A stretch of DNA of 64,000 nt from Neckera pumila (GCA_963969595.1 OZ018409.1:20430975-20494974); one strand, 5' to 3'; positions 32,331 through 46,500 are shown, counted from the stretch's first letter. Numbers and translations are program-made. The notes: generated from the letters alone by a model not told the origin.

Positions 32331-35300
32331 ATGGGCCGATCTACGCAAAACCCTAGCATGAGCATGGAGGGAGTGGGGGCGGGGGCGGGGGCGGGGGCAG
32401 GGATGGAGGGATACAACAGGCGGAGCGGCGGGGCGTTGGCGTGCATGGTGAACGCAGAGGTCTGTTCGGTGCTCGCCGTGATGCGACGGAATGCGCGATG
32501 GGCGGGGCGGTACATGGCGAGTGACGATCAAATGGAGCATCCGCTCATCAGGTCGCTCAAGAGCCTCCGGCGTCGCGTGTTCTCCTGGCAGCAGCAGTCG
32601 TGGCAGAGCATCAACCCGGACTACTATCTCACTCCTTTTCTCGATGTCATTCGGTCGGATGAAACCGGGGCTCAGATCACCGGAATCGCTCTCTCGGCTG
32701 TCTACAAGATTATCACTCTGGAGGTTTTTAATGTCAAAACCGCTCACGTTGAGATGGCCATGCATAAGATTGTCGATGCTGTCACGAGCTGCAGGTTTGA
32801 GGTCACCGATCCTGCCTCAGAGGAGGTCGTTCTCATGAAGATTTTACAGGTAATGTAGTTTCCCGTTCTCCGTTCCTAGTTCAGAACCCTAGACACTGGC
32901 ATATGAGTGATTTTTTAGTTCCGGCTCTTGCAGATCATTCTGCGCTATCTGCATTGTACATTTTCGTCATGTATTCCTTCGCACAGGGGATGTTTTCGAG
33001 GTATTCAAATAATTTCATTTGGTGCAGATTAGAAAAGCATAGTATCATTATCTGATGGGAGTGAGGGAGTCATCGTTGAACTCTTGCCTGAAAGTTTTCA
33101 AAGGCCTAGCCTACAGATCATTCATTTATGCTGAAGGTGTTCGCATAGTTTTGCAGTCAGGGACTAGTAGCATACAGACAGGGTTTCTCTGACAGGATTC
33201 AATCGATTCTTAAGCCTCCACTCGCTTTCTGTCATCAACTACTAAGTTTGGGTTGAGTAGTCCTCACTTTCTGGTGTACATTAACAAATAGAATTTGATC
33301 AGAGGTGGACGAAATTGACCTATTTGAGTATTTTCTTGTCGGCCTATGTTATTGTTTTGCACGGAACCTATATTTTCCGGGTTTCAACGTATCCTTTGAC
33401 TTGCAGTACGATGTTGTGATTTTGCCTACTAGTCGCGTGAATTAAACCGTCTTTACATAGCTTTTCAACAAGTTCATCACGCTACGTCGACTTGTTTCCA
33501 TATAATCTAATGTGTTCGCTTACATCTGGTCGTCAACTCAGGTACTGCAAGCATGCATGAAAAGCAGAGCAGGTGCCGTTCTGAGCAACCGTGATGTGTG
33601 CACTGTTTTGAACACGACTTTCCGGGTAGTTCACCAAGCTGGTAGCAAGGGAGAGCTTTTGCAACGCACAGCACGCCATTCAATGCACGAGCTTGTCCGC
33701 GCTGTCTTTTCTCACCTCTCATCTTTGGAAGCAACCACTGCTCTTATTGCTCTTCCCGGCATCAGCCCTGAGTCTACATCTAATGGTGCAGTCTATGTAA
33801 GTGTTTGTTCGCCAGTCATTTTCAACATGGAACTCAGAGGGGCTGAACGTGTGAGTCAAATCACCTTCTATGCATGGATAATTATACAGGCATCAAGCTT
33901 GCACAGTGTGCCTTCTTTTTAAGCCTACTTGAGAGTCCCTAAGGGCTTTGAATTCTTGCTGAGGTGGTTTTCGTATTAATGACTTTTTTTAACAGGACAA
34001 GTCTGCATTAATCGTGGGAAATCAAGTAGCTGGTAACGGAGATCTGTCGGACTTTGAAGGGGTTGAGCCTCCAAGTGCAGATGCCTCTGAAGAGGGAGCT
34101 GGCAGGCTTTCTTACTCTGGAAAAAGGGATGAAGTAAATTCTAGAAGTGTTGTGGTCACTGAACATACTACGATTATTGAACCCTACGGTATACCGGCCA
34201 TGGTTGAGATATTCAGTTTCTTATGTTCACTCTTGAACATAGTGGACCCCCAGAGCCCGGGTCAAGCTTTACTGGCCAGTGATGAAGACGTGCCTCACTT
34301 TGCGCTTCTGCTTATTAATTCCTCAATAGAGCTTGGAGGAGAGTCCTTCGGCCGCCACCCCAAGCTGCTTGCCTTGATCCAAGATGAACTGTTCAGGAAT
34401 CTGATGTTGATGGGGCTATCACCTAACCCTTTGGTTCTGTCAATGGTTTGTGGAATTGTTTTGAATCTGTATCATCATCTCCGTAGCGCCGTGAAGCTTC
34501 AATTGGAGGCTTTTTTCTCCTATGTCTTGATTCGACTTGCATCAGGCAAGCATGGGGCAACTCATCAGCAACAAGAAGTGGCCATGGAGGCGCTTGTTGA
34601 CTTCTGTCGGCAGCCCGCTTTTATGCCCGAGATGTATTCAAACTTTGACTGTGATATCACCCTTGGCAACACTTTTGAAGATCTGGGGAACTTGCTTTCA
34701 AAGAGTGCCTTCCCCGTTAATTGCCCTTTATCAGCGATGCATGTACTAGCGCTGGAAGGCATTCTTGCAGTTGTCCACAGCATGGCTGACAGGGTTGACT
34801 CTGCATCTCCAGCACTTACATCCAGCACTCTATCAGGAATCATGGTAGCGGAGAACCAGGACTACATACCATTCTGGACATTGAAGTGTGAGAGTTACCA
34901 AGATCCAGCCAGCTGGATTGAGTATGTGAAGCATCAGAAGTACATCAAACGCCGACTCATGATTGGCGCCGACCACTTCAACAGAGATCCAAAGAAGGGA
35001 CTGGAGTTTCTTCAAGGCATTCGATTGCTTCCTGCGAAACTGGACCCCAAGAGCGTAGCTTGCTTCTTCAGGTAATTCAGCCTTCTTTAATGTAATAGCC
35101 TTCTTCAGCAAATTGCACTTGATGAGCTACTTATCTGACTCAATTGGAATGCTAGTTAATGTGGAAGATGAGATTGTATACGATCAATTTTGATTCATAT
35201 TAGGAGAATACTCTTGCCTTCTGCAGATTCTGGCCACTTGCATATGATATCTCAGCAGTTCTTAGAACATTTGCAGCCTAACTGCAACTTGATGGAGGAT

Positions 35301-38300
35301 GTTCTGTTAATATGACATTTTTAGCTTTGCAAGCTGAGTCCCAGCTGACCTATGTGTTATTCTATGTTTATATAGTGGGTTCGATTATCTTCATTATAAA
35401 TATAATCGTTTCCCTATGTGTAGTTGATTGGAGGGTTGATGTGGACTTCGGGCACCCTGTCACTGAAATGCATTCTGTGGTTTTGTACTTTCAGGTATAC
35501 GACAGGTCTAAATAAGGACCTTCTGGGAGATTTTCTTGGTGATCCGGACGAGTTTTGTCTCCAAGTGCTGGAGGAATTTGCTCGCACTTTTGACTTCAGT
35601 GATATGAGCATTGATGGTGCTTTGCGGACCTTCCTGGAGAGCTTTCGGTTACCGGGAGAAGCACAAAAAATCCATAGGGTGTTGGAAGCCTTTTCAGATA
35701 GGTTTTATCAGCAATCAAAGGGCATCCTTGCCCACAAAGATGCAGCTTTTGTGTTGTCCTACTCGGTTATTATGCTCAACACCGATCAACACAACGTTCA
35801 GGTGAGCTATTTAACCAGGGTCTACTTTTTGTAGGTTCTTTTGCATTGAGTTTTACATTTACATTTTCAGTGCATTGATACACAACACATACACCCTGGT
35901 TTAGGGACATTCCCTGGCTGTAACTTATACACTATGGGACTTCAGAGTAACTCGTCAATTCCGAGTATTCGTTTTGGGGGGCGACTAAGTTGCTTCTTAG
36001 TAACATAGTATGCTCTAGTCAGTTTTCACTTTTTCCTGCCTTCTAAGCTCCTCCTTGGAGTGCAAAATTAATTGTGTGTAGGTTGTGTTCCATTGCTTCT
36101 TTGAATGTAGAGTATGTGCGGGTGCACAATTAATTATCTTCCCCCAATTAATTGCCTACCTACGTTGGCCTGTTACCAGGTCCGAAAGAAAATGACTGAG
36201 GACGATTTCATCAAAAATCTTCGGAATATCAATGATGGCCAGGACTTGCCTCGTTCCATGCTGTCTGAACTCTACCATTCGATTGTGAGAAGTGAGATTC
36301 GGATAAATTATGATAGTGGGGCTGGTGTTTCCGAGATGACGCATAGTCGGTGGGTTGACTTGATGCGCCGATCTATGACAACTACGCCTTTCATCATCTG
36401 CGATTCACGACCCCTGCTAGACCATGACATGTTTGCTATCATTTCTGGACCAACTATTGCTGCTATTTCTGTGGTATTCGATCATGCTGAAGATGAAGAG
36501 GTATATAAGACTGTTTATATTATATTTGAAACGTAAATATGATGATCCAGTCACAGGTGGACATCATTTGCTGAATATGCACTGCAGTTGTTTGTCAGAC
36601 TACTTGGATATGAAGGTCATTTCAATGTTGCTGAGAAGAGATTCTCCAAGTAGTATTTGATTAGTGACTAAGTTTGTGTAGTTAGTGTTTTCGACCTCTG
36701 ATAGAGTGCGATAGAGCAGTCTTACAGCAGAGCAGGCTAAGTTTGTGTAGTTAGTGTCTTTCTGTATTGTAACAGTTATTCATACTTCAGTTCGAGATAG
36801 TTTGTTAATAGTAACAAATGTTTGAGAACTAGAGGTAGACTTCTTTATTCATTTCAGGTGTTTTATTAATTTCTGTTTTTACTTGTCTGGGATGTCTGCG
36901 GCTACCGAGTTTTTTGGTGTTGTTTTAGGGTCATTTTTCCAAATGGAAGGTGTAGGAATTCGATTGATCAGTTCTCCTGATTACTCGGCTTTTGTTTTGG
37001 GTGACACTAATTGGCTGCAGCTAATGGAAGCTGTTTTTGTTGACTAGGTTTTGCGATCCTGCGTTGAGGGTTTCCTTGCGGTGGCCAAGATTTCTGCAAG
37101 TCATCGATTGCAAGATGTTTTGGACGACCTTGTGGTTTCTCTATGCAAGTTCACAACTTTGCTCAACCCTATGGCTTCTGCTGAAGAACCAGTGGTTGCT
37201 TTTGGGGACGATACCAAAGCACGTATGGCCGCTATCACTGTTTTTTCAATAGCAAATAAATTTGGAGATTTTATACGCACCGCCTGGCGCAACATCCTGG
37301 ATTGTATTTTGCGGCTTCATAAGTTAGGCCTTTTGCCTTCCCGGATTGCCAGTGATGCAACAGAAGACACTGATCTAACCGGTGAGCAGCATATTTTTGT
37401 CCACAGTTTACGACATCATCTAGGCCTTCTTAAATTGCAAAGTAATGATTAGATGATTAGCGTTCATTGAGCTCATAAATTTTTTAAGTATATAGTATTT
37501 AGAGATGAGATGTTTGGGTTTTGGGGGGTCTTTGAGTCAACATATACCTGTTTGACTTGACAATTGGTAATGCGTCAGCTTATTTGAAACCCCTTGAATT
37601 GAACTAATAAATTTTGCAGGTGATTCAACTCAAGGTAAACTTGCAGGGGGTGCCTTGGGAATGGCCTCAATGCCTCTTTCAGGAAACAGGCGGCGCTCCA
37701 CTGGCTTGATGTCCCGGTTTAGCCAGTTACTCTCTCTAGATGCTGATGAGCCGCGATCTGCTCCAACAGAACACCAACTAGCTGCTCAACAACGAACTTT
37801 GCGCACTATTGAGTCTTGCCACATTGATCAAATTTTTACGGACAGCAAATTTTTGCAATCTGAGTCACTTCTGCAATTAGCAAGGGCACTTGTCTGGGCT
37901 GCTGGGAGGCCCCAGAAGAATGGGGGTTCAAGTGAGGATGAGGACACTGCTGTTTTTTGCTTAGAGCTGCTGTTTGCTATTACTTTAAACAACCGGGACC
38001 GCATTATGCTGCTTTGGCAAGGCGTTTACGAGCATATGGCTGGGATTGTCCAAACAACTGTTGTTCCCGGTCTGTTGGTTGAGAAGGCAGTATTCGGTCT
38101 CTTGAAAATATGTCAACGTTTGCTCCCATATAAGGAGGACTTGGCTGAGGAGCTTCTGAGGTCGCTACAGCTCATTTTGAAGCTTGATGCACGGGTGGCA
38201 GATGCATTTTGTGAAAGAATAACACAGGAAGTGATGGTGCTGGTGAAGGCAAATGCTGGTCACATCAAATCACCTATGGGCTGGCGTACAGTCTCATCCC

Positions 38301-39924
38301 TTCTCTCCATTACAGCTCGTCATCCAGAAGCCTCAGATCCTGGATTTGAGGCACTCACGTTTATCATGCATGATGGGGCTCATCTTACCCCTGCAAATTA
38401 TGTCCTTTGCCTAGATGCGGCTCGTGCATTTGCTGAAGCCAGAGTTGGGGGAAGCGAGAGGTCGATCAGGGCACTAGATCTCCTTTCGGACTCTGTGGGC
38501 TGTCTCACAAGATGGTCCAAAGCCAGATCTGCGAGTTCAGAAGTATCTCCTGAGGGTGCCGAAGTGTACCCCCGTTTCTCACAAGAGTTGGCTGAAATGT
38601 GGCTAAGGTTGGCACAAGGATTGAGGAGAGTTTGCCTCGAGCAGAGAGAGGAAGTGCGAAACTATGCAATCGTATGCTTGCAGCGTTGTCTTGCTGCCGC
38701 TGACAGCATTACGTTGACTCCGACAATGTGGATACAGTCCTTCGAACAGGTCTTGCATCATCGCATCAATATCCGCCCAATTGTGTTTTCAAAATCCGTC
38801 GCTTGTTGTGTAGTTATAACTGCAGCGATATGCTGCAAGTTGTCCTGAATGCCTGGTGTAACTGTTAATAGTCGTAGTTGTGGGATTGTGCTTTTTTGAA
38901 ATGAGACTTGACTCATCAGATGTGATATATTTTTCCCTACATTTTCTTCGCATTTACGCCTTGGACTCACATCTGAAGCAGAGTTTTGTCCTCGCTCTAA
39001 CCTTCACATCGTGCTCTCTGAATTTTGTCATCAGGTGGTGCTGACGTTACTGGATGAGCTCTTGGATATCGCTGTGAGATACCCACAAAAGGAATTCAGA
39101 GGCATGGAGACTACACTAATGCATGCTATAAAATTCCTCTCCAAGTTTTATCTACAATTTCTTGATCAACTTGCACAGCTGCCTACATTCCGAACCACTT
39201 GGTCTCAGGTTCTGAATCGCATGGAGATGTATATGAAGGCAAAACTCCGCAGCAGGAATACTGAAAAACTCCAGGAACTTGTACCTGAGCTTCTTCAGGA
39301 AATGTTGCAGGTGAGGCATACAGCGTTATTCTTCAGTTTTCAAATTTCTTCTGTAATTTAAGAGGGCTTTGAAAGAACATTTCTTGCTTGAGTGAGTTCT
39401 TCCGTGTTCTTACGGAAGGTTTGTCATCGGAGAGCTGTCATACAAGTGAAAACATAGCAATAACTGAAATCAAGTGTTAAAGTGGTGCTTGATGAATTTA
39501 TTTATCGTAGTCCTCGTATATGGTTGAATTTCGATCTTTTATTTTGAGACTGTTGCCTATCTGACAACGCTGTATGTGTCCTTGCAATTCTTCCTCTCGC
39601 ATCATATTCATAATTGATTGCTTCTTCGACTGATGTTCGTTTCAAAAATATCCTTTCCAGGTTATGTATTCTCGCAAGTTCTTGGTGCAGACAAGCACTC
39701 CAGGCGGAGACAGCCTGTGGGAGCTAACTTGGCAACATGTGCAAATCATATCCCCTTCCTTGACACCAGACTCATTGAGCGAACCTGTATCAGAACAAGA
39801 GACTAAAGCAGATCTTAAAGAATCTGCTACGGCTGAACCAGGTACTGAGGTTGGCACTGCAACTACTTCACCCTCTGGAGATCGGGGTACAGAAGATCAT
39901 GAATCATCCGAGGAAAGGCAGTGA
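32331..39924 (+). CDS. GNOM: GNOM-class ARF guanine-nucleotide exchange factor (Sec7, GBF1 type), 9 exons, ~1493 aa
   Basis: Exchanges GDP for GTP on ARF GTPases at Golgi/endosomal membranes; in Arabidopsis GNOM it supports recycling of PIN auxin carriers. Exons 32331-32849, 33542-33796, 33996-35071, 35495-35801, 36180-36500, 37048-37381, 37620-38749, 39035-39310, 39661-39924 all join in phase. Domains: N-terminal DCB (from ~residue 35, AEVCSVLAVMRRNARWAGRY, FLDVIRSDETGA, CRFEVTDPASEEVVL), HUS box region (QQQEVAMEALVDFCRQ), Sec7 domain (about residues 530-720; KYIKRRLMIGADHFNRDP, glutamic finger in FRLPGE, YSVIMLNTDQHN) and the C-terminal HDS domains (RFSQLLSLDADEPRS, ARALVWAAGRPQK, ITLNNRDRIMLLWQGVYEH). 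Length is close to the 1451 aa of Arabidopsis GNOM. The start has a Gly-Ala run and the C-terminal ~80 residues are divergent and acidic. All key residues are present. Methionine in VIMLNTDQHN predicts brefeldin A sensitivity. Confidence 0.95.
32375..32399 (+). repeat. (GGGGCG)n coding microsatellite in GNOM exon 1
   Basis: Four GGGGCG units encode alternating Gly-Ala (GVGAGAGAGAG) before the DCB domain. The tract is length-variable in principle without breaking frame. Confidence 0.8.
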
Positions 39925-42900
39925 TACAAGTCTTTTAATCTGAGGATCTCCGTTCGTTATCCTTGCTATGGTTATCATAAAAATTCGATGTTCCAATCCA
40001 TTATGAAACATTTGAATCATCATCAATTTGAACGCATTTTAGACCTTTTCAAGATCAGTGTGTGGGTCCTTGCCAGAGTAATGTGCTGTCGAGGCTATAT
40101 TAGTATTTGATTAATCCATTTCAGATCTGACGAAAAAGCTTTTCTGAAGATCGGACTATTGCTCAATTTAGGTTTTGCCAACTAGTGGATCTGCTTTTTA
40201 TTCTGAAAATTAGCCGAGTATTAAACGGAATACTCTTTCCTGCAGGTTTAGACTTCCTCTTGTATAGAATTAGTCTGTATAGAGTTAGAACTACTAAGTT
40301 AGCCGAAAGTATCGGAATTTTCTTTGTCTACAACTGGAGCTTTCCAGCATTTAAGGAGCTATTGCAGGCTCATTACGAAGGATAAGTCTGATTGATCTGA
40401 ACTGGCAATGGCATCGATCAAGTTTTCATCTGTTCATTTCAAGATCAGTTATGGTACCAGTTTCAAACCATTGTCATATATGAGAGATTGCGCTTGATGA
40501 GCGCTTAACCAAGTGATCTTGTGTTACCCACGGGTCGATTTCATACTCGATCCATGTTCATGCTGGGCGTTCATTTTTAAAGATTTGTTGTGATATCAGT
40601 TGTCTAGAGGTCGCAATCTGACCACATGATATGAACGTAGCACTCCTGCCCAGGCACTGTCTATGGGCTAGAATACTTCAGTCGTTGTAGCGCCCCTTGC
40701 ACTTGTAACGGACCCGGCATGTAAATGACGCTCGAGTGCTTTATTAATCGGCAATTTCTCTCGGCTCCTTCCTTGGTTACATGGACGAGACCAACTCTCA
40801 CGTAATCTTGCTGCAGGTTGTAATTTTCACCTCAATGGGCTTAGATTTCTTCGAAGTCATGGACGCGATTTAGTGCACAGTTTAAGGTCTTCTGCAGGTC
40901 CAGATTTGATCCGGTTCCGAGCCCTAATCGTTGTGGTGTGCAGAATGTCTTGTTCAATTTTTCCATAATTTTGGGTTCCGGCCGTGGTTGAATACTTGAA
41001 TACGCAAGGGTGTCGGGGCAGGCCTGCAGAAGTCGATTTCAGAACTGCGATCCAAATTCTCCGAGGGGGCGTGTACTTTGACGTTGTGCTTAAATCATGC
41101 TGCTGTGCCTAATTGTTTGAGGTAAGAGGAATTGCTTCATGCCCAATTTGCTAACGAACCTGTAATCACGGAGCAATTGTGAAGGTCTTATCCCTAACTA
41201 GTGCAAACATGTCAACCTGTTGGAGTGCCATTTGTGGTAGACAAGATGGAGGATACTGCTCTCACTCCTACTGGAGCAAACTACGGAATCTGCAGATTCA
41301 GAATTCCTTCGTCTTCGGTGATACCATTTTAAGGTTGACCATATGTTTCGTTTTGTACTACGTGACACATACCTGTTTCGAGCTCGTCCGCACGTTGCAT
41401 CTAACTTAGTGGCGGTATTTCAATTGGACGAGAGTCAGTAACATTCGTGACAAGGTAATCTCGTGGAACGGTCCTGCCGACCTGGTTGGTGTCACTACAG
41501 TGGTTTGCATCGCTGGCTCGAAGCTTGAAAAACTTGGACCAAGTTCCATTCTTGTCAAGTAGGAGAACGCGTGCAATGGACTGACAGTGTGTTGACTTTT
41601 ATACCTTCAAAAAACGAAAATTTGGCCAAGCATAGGCGCTTGAGAACTTCACGTTCTTTTCAAGCCGTGCGCTAAGGGAGGTGTATATCGTTGAATCCCC
41701 GTCAACTGAAGTGAGCCACCAGACAGCTAGGGTGTGGGTAGGCCAAGGATTCATTACCGCAGACCTACTAAGTTCCATGGTAATAACGTAGAATGACATC
41801 CTAAATTTGGGTTCATAAGATCCTAATCACTGTAAAAGGTTTGATAATCACCCTAAACAAGGGTGGTAAATGTGCACCTCTTAGTAGTAGTTGTGATAAA
41901 CCTCCAGCATGCGGGAATAGGTAACTTCCCCATCGGAGATAGGGTCCCCACTTTCTAGAAAGTGCGTGGATATTACAACACGCTATTAAAATATTGTTTT
42001 AATATAAATATTTGCAGCAAACAAAGGAGTCGGCACCGAAGTGGGAAGCTAGAGAAGAGCTAAGTTACGCTTGACAACCTTGCGAAGAACGAACGCGTCA
42101 GTTTTTTCACCTCTTCCTTCAGTTTTTGCACCTGCTTGGGTTCGTTGCTTGTCTTTTGGCGTCGCTGCAGCACACATGGGGCGACGACCGCACTTCTCCA
42201 TCAGCTTCTAGCAGACGTGCTGGAGATTCTTCCAGGTTGGTATGTGTTTCCGTACATTAGTGGCGTCGAGATTCAGGCGTTGCAACAGGGTTGAATCGAG
42301 ATGGTGACAGTATTTTTAATCTTCCGGGAGGGGTTGTGTTTTGGGGTTCATTGAGATGATGAGATTTTGAGGGATGGCTCTTTTGGAGGATGCAAGGTAT
42401 GGAGTGGAATCTGAGATGAAACCCCATTTTTTGGAGTGCTGTGTGTGAGATGGCCAAAGTCTGCAACTGAGGGCTGGAATTTTTTTTAAGTGACCGGGGA
42501 TCTTTTCATTCAATCCATGCTTCCCGTCGAAATTGTGAGGCGGCCAACAGTTCTTCCTGAAACTGGGGACGTAGTTCTACTGTTCTTCGAGAGTCGCCCT
42601 CTTTACCTTTTGGCCATCGCTTTCTTCTTTTGATTCAGCCCTGATTTGTCGCCCATGTCTGCCTGAACGCCGTTTTACCGACTGAAGTTGGCTTGTTACT
42701 GCTCTCGGGGTATCAGGACTTAGAAACCCTTGAGAGTTCGCTCTTTTGGAGTTCAATGAGAATCTAGATCCATCAGAGGACCGAGGTACCCGGTCACTCT
42801 GTTTTTTGGCATTTCAGAGAAATACCAGTTCTTGCGGAGTGAAAAAGATTGAGAATTACCTTGCCTGTCAAGATTTTGATCTATAACTCGAAACCGAATC

Positions 42901-43129
42901 ATGAATGACCGATTTTGGAAACACCCGCGTCCCCTAGATCTGTAACCGTCTGAGTTTTTCTGATATTAGGTCAAGATTCTTCCTTTCAGAACCGTCGCGA
43001 AGGTGCAATAGTGATGGATCACCATCTTTCCAACCCCCAGTGTATCCGAGTGTGAAATGGTCGGTATAAGCATTATATTAGGATTTTTTAGAATCGGTTG
43101 CATGTATTACGGTGGAGAATACTACTTCC
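39925..43129. other. Intergenic; 3' UTR of GNOM then probable leader of the U-box gene
   Basis: No ORF between 39925 and 43129 carries recognisable motifs. From about 42000 the sequence is GC-richer; CTTCCAGGTTG|GTATGT near 42230-42246 could be a leader splice donor pairing with the acceptor at 43571, giving a 5' UTR intron of ~1.3 kb (inference). Confidence 0.4.
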
Positions 43130-43445
43130 GCCACTGTAGGGATTTCAACATATGTAGGAGTGTGATCTTTGGGAGGTCACTGTAGAGCCAGAAACGATGA
43201 GATCAAATTTATATCACTATGTATGAATTTCTTATGCAATTTCAAAGTGGAGGCTGTAGACCACTATTAGTGACAGTAGACAACCCCATTTCCATTCAAG
43301 ATGAGTGGCCATAGACAGGTACCCAACTCGTGTTTACACCCAACTTGAATGCCAAGCATGTTTATGAACAGAGTTACTGTTGATACCAGGAGTCAGTCGT
43401 TAGGAGACGGGATCAGGCCCCTAACGGTTTCAGAATCCTCTCCCT
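43130..43445 (+). repeat. Copy 2 of the dispersed ~300-bp repeat, just upstream of the U-box gene start
   Basis: Shares ATGTAGGAGTGTGATCTTTG, TGAATTTCTTATGCAATTTC, CTGTAGACCACTA, CCCATTTCCATTCAAGATGA and the tail CCCTAACGGTTTCAGAATCC with 13205-13550 in the same order and strand. It lies in the probable 5' leader intron. Confidence 0.6.
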
Positions 43446-43572
43446 TAGTGCAACAGTAGTACGCCCGATGAGAATTGAATTGCATTGTCGGTATTTTCTT
43501 CAACCGACTAAAGGGTGTGGTAAGATCGAGGCCGACCAGGCATCATCTTATATGTGTCCAATTGTGTGTAGG

Positions 43573-46500
43573 ATGCAGCAGCCCACAGCTGGATCTCTTC
43601 GGGAGGACCTCATCAGCAAGCTGTCCGCGACCTGCAAAGCTGCCCGGGATGTGCAGGTGGAGCGCCACAACTTCGACCAGTGCGCGGATTACTTGGAGCA
43701 GCTTCACACGGTGGTGTCCTGCTTGACTGAAACGAAGGAGCTTGAGAGCGAGGTTCTGGAGCCTCTTCTCCGTGAGGTTCAAATCACACAGAATTTCATT
43801 GCCTCCTGCAGCTGCAAGTGCCGGTTGTACATCGTCACGCATTCTCGCACTATTGCCAAACACCTGCAGGATATCACTCACAGCATCGGCGTCTACGTGC
43901 GTCTCATTCCCTCGGCTGCCGTGCACGAGGATGCGAAAGGGTCAGTGGAAACTTTGGCCCGGGGCATGCAGCAAGCGCACTACGAGGTCGAGGATTTGAA
44001 CTCCCAGATCTGCGGGATTCTGGAGCTTGATGTCAAGACGTTGAACCGGGATTTGATATTACAAAGGGACTTGTTGACAGGCCTTGCACGAGCAGCAGGG
44101 TTGGCTGACCTAGACCGAGAAAGCTCCAGGTTGAAAACCGAGATTGAGTTTCTGAAGCGCGACATGCAAGACGCCAAGGACCCGTATGATCTGCACATGA
44201 TGGACGTCGTGGGGAATGTGTACAACAATTTGCAGCAAAACAACTCTAACCACGCCAGCCCCTCCGAGGATGCGACTGCCATACCCAACCACCGGGAGTA
44301 CCGTCGCCTGGAGCCTCTGTACGAGGCGTTCATATGTCCTTTGACGAAGCATATCATGCGTGAGCCTGTTTCTTTGGAAAATGGCGTGACGTATGAGCAG
44401 TCGGCTATCGAGCGATGGTTTCAGGACTGTCGAGATGCGGGGAAGGAAACCACTTGTCCGGTGACAGGGCAAGTGATCACCTCACCGCCGAAGCCCAGCA
44501 TCGCCTTTCGGAACACCATCGAGGAATGGACGGCAAGAAATGAACAGGCGCGCATTGTCATCGCCAAGGTTCTACTCACACCCGAAGCTTCCGAGAGTGA
44601 TGTGCTATATGGGCTCAAGGACTTGCAAGTGCTGTGTAGGAAGAGGACGAATAAGTACAGAATCCGGAATGCGGGACTGATTCCGCAGATTGCGGACCGC
44701 CTGAAGAATGAAAAGGATGTTCGAGTTCGAGCGCTTGTTACTCTTCGAATGCTCGCGGAAGAGGACGAGGAGGCGAAGGTCTGTCCAACTCTTGTTGCAT
44801 TGCTCTTGGAGTGTTTCTCTTTGTAAACAAGGTAGAGGACACCATTTGCGTCACCTTAAGCATTTTAACATTTTAACACATGTAGGAGTGCTATCATTGG
44901 GAGATCGGTATAGAACTGTGGAGAGACCTTTTGGGTACAAGAGCCAGTTTTGTTAAAGTCAATATTTTTAATCGATGTTTATTAAATTTTTTTGCAATTT
45001 CAAAGTGGGGGAGGTTGTAGACCTCTTGCTAATGAGTGCAACTAAGTGTGTGAAAAGATGAGTTCTCGTTGGTTACAGGGTCAGTACAGGAGACGGGTAA
45101 GGTTTTAGTATACTCTACCTGAAGTAGCCAAGAGCTTTGAATGAAGTTAGTTGTGTGTGTGTGTGTTTGCAGGCTGTACTCGGGGAAACGGATATAATTC
45201 GACAGGCCGTGAAGTGTTTGGCAAGAGACGAACCCGATGAACGGGAGGAGGCAATGAAGCTGCTTCACGAACTATCAAAGTCGTATCCCATGTGCGAGAA
45301 GATTGGTGCAACCAATGGTGCCATCCTCTTCCTCGTGGGACTCACCAGCAATAACTCGGAGAGTACGGAGGCTGGCATTTTAGCTGAACGAGTTTTGGCC
45401 AATCTGTCTCAATGTGACAAAAACGTCATGCAAATGGCAGAGAATGGTCGCCTGCAACCTCTCCTCGATCGCCTTACTCAAGGTCCATCCCACATTCTCT
45501 CAACTAACTTAGCAATGAACATATTTGGGGACCCTGTGTCTAACTTTTCTTTTTCAGTGTGCTGTTGTCGAGGTATCCGGTGCAGGTGATACGGATTCGT
45601 GTATGCTTGCATCTCGTACTACTTACGATAATGAGTCTTTGGCGGGATATACATCGAGTCAAAAGCATCAGTAGGGCTTGAATTTTAGAGTATTTGAAGC
45701 TTTTCTTTTAACCCTTTCATGCTCAAATCCTTTCTTGATTTTTTTCATATTTTTGCTTATATCTTTGAGTACCAATATAGTATTCACCTCGATTTCATCA
45801 AATTGGTCATAATGGAAGGTTTCATTTTTGACTGAATATTGAAGCTGCATCAAATTGGACGAATGAGAAGTTATTTGGACAAAACATCACCCAAAGCACT
45901 GTGGCCTTCGGAGCACTTTGGTGTTAATTGGGTGACAGTGATTCTATGATGGGAGATGTACTGTTTTGCTTGTCCCTGATCGGACATGACTATACTACAT
46001 CTGGGAAACACAGATTTTTACATGGGACTAACATTTGCACACCATCTGGTTGCAGGGGACGCGGAAGTGCGAGTCGAGATGGCCGACGCGCTCGCCTGCC
46101 TTACCCTCACGACCGAAGGCAAGGCCCGCGCTGGGGAGAATGTGTCCCGGACGTTAGTGGAGATGCTGGGCAGCTCCAGCAGCTCCTCGGAGAAAGCCGC
46201 GGCTCTGCGAGCGCTTAGCGGGATCTCCACCCTGGAGAGTAACGGCAGCAAGCTCATGGAAGCCGGGGTGTTGGTCCCTTTGATGCGCGACCTCTTCGTC
46301 GTGGGCCCGAACATGGTCCCCATGAAGCTCAAAGAGGTCGCAGCGACCATCCTTGCCAATGTCGTCAACGCCAGTGGCATGTGGGAGAGCATCCCCATCG
46401 ACGGGGACGGCAACACGCTCACCTCCGAGGTCATCGTGCACAACTTCCTCCACTTGATCAGTAACACGGGACCCGCTATCGAAGCCAAACTTCTGCTTGT

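Noticed and set aside
31542..32765. Minus-strand ORFs across the GNOM promoter and exon 1
   Set aside because: The Pro/Ala/Arg-rich composition is the antisense of the GC-rich leader and Gly-Ala repeat.
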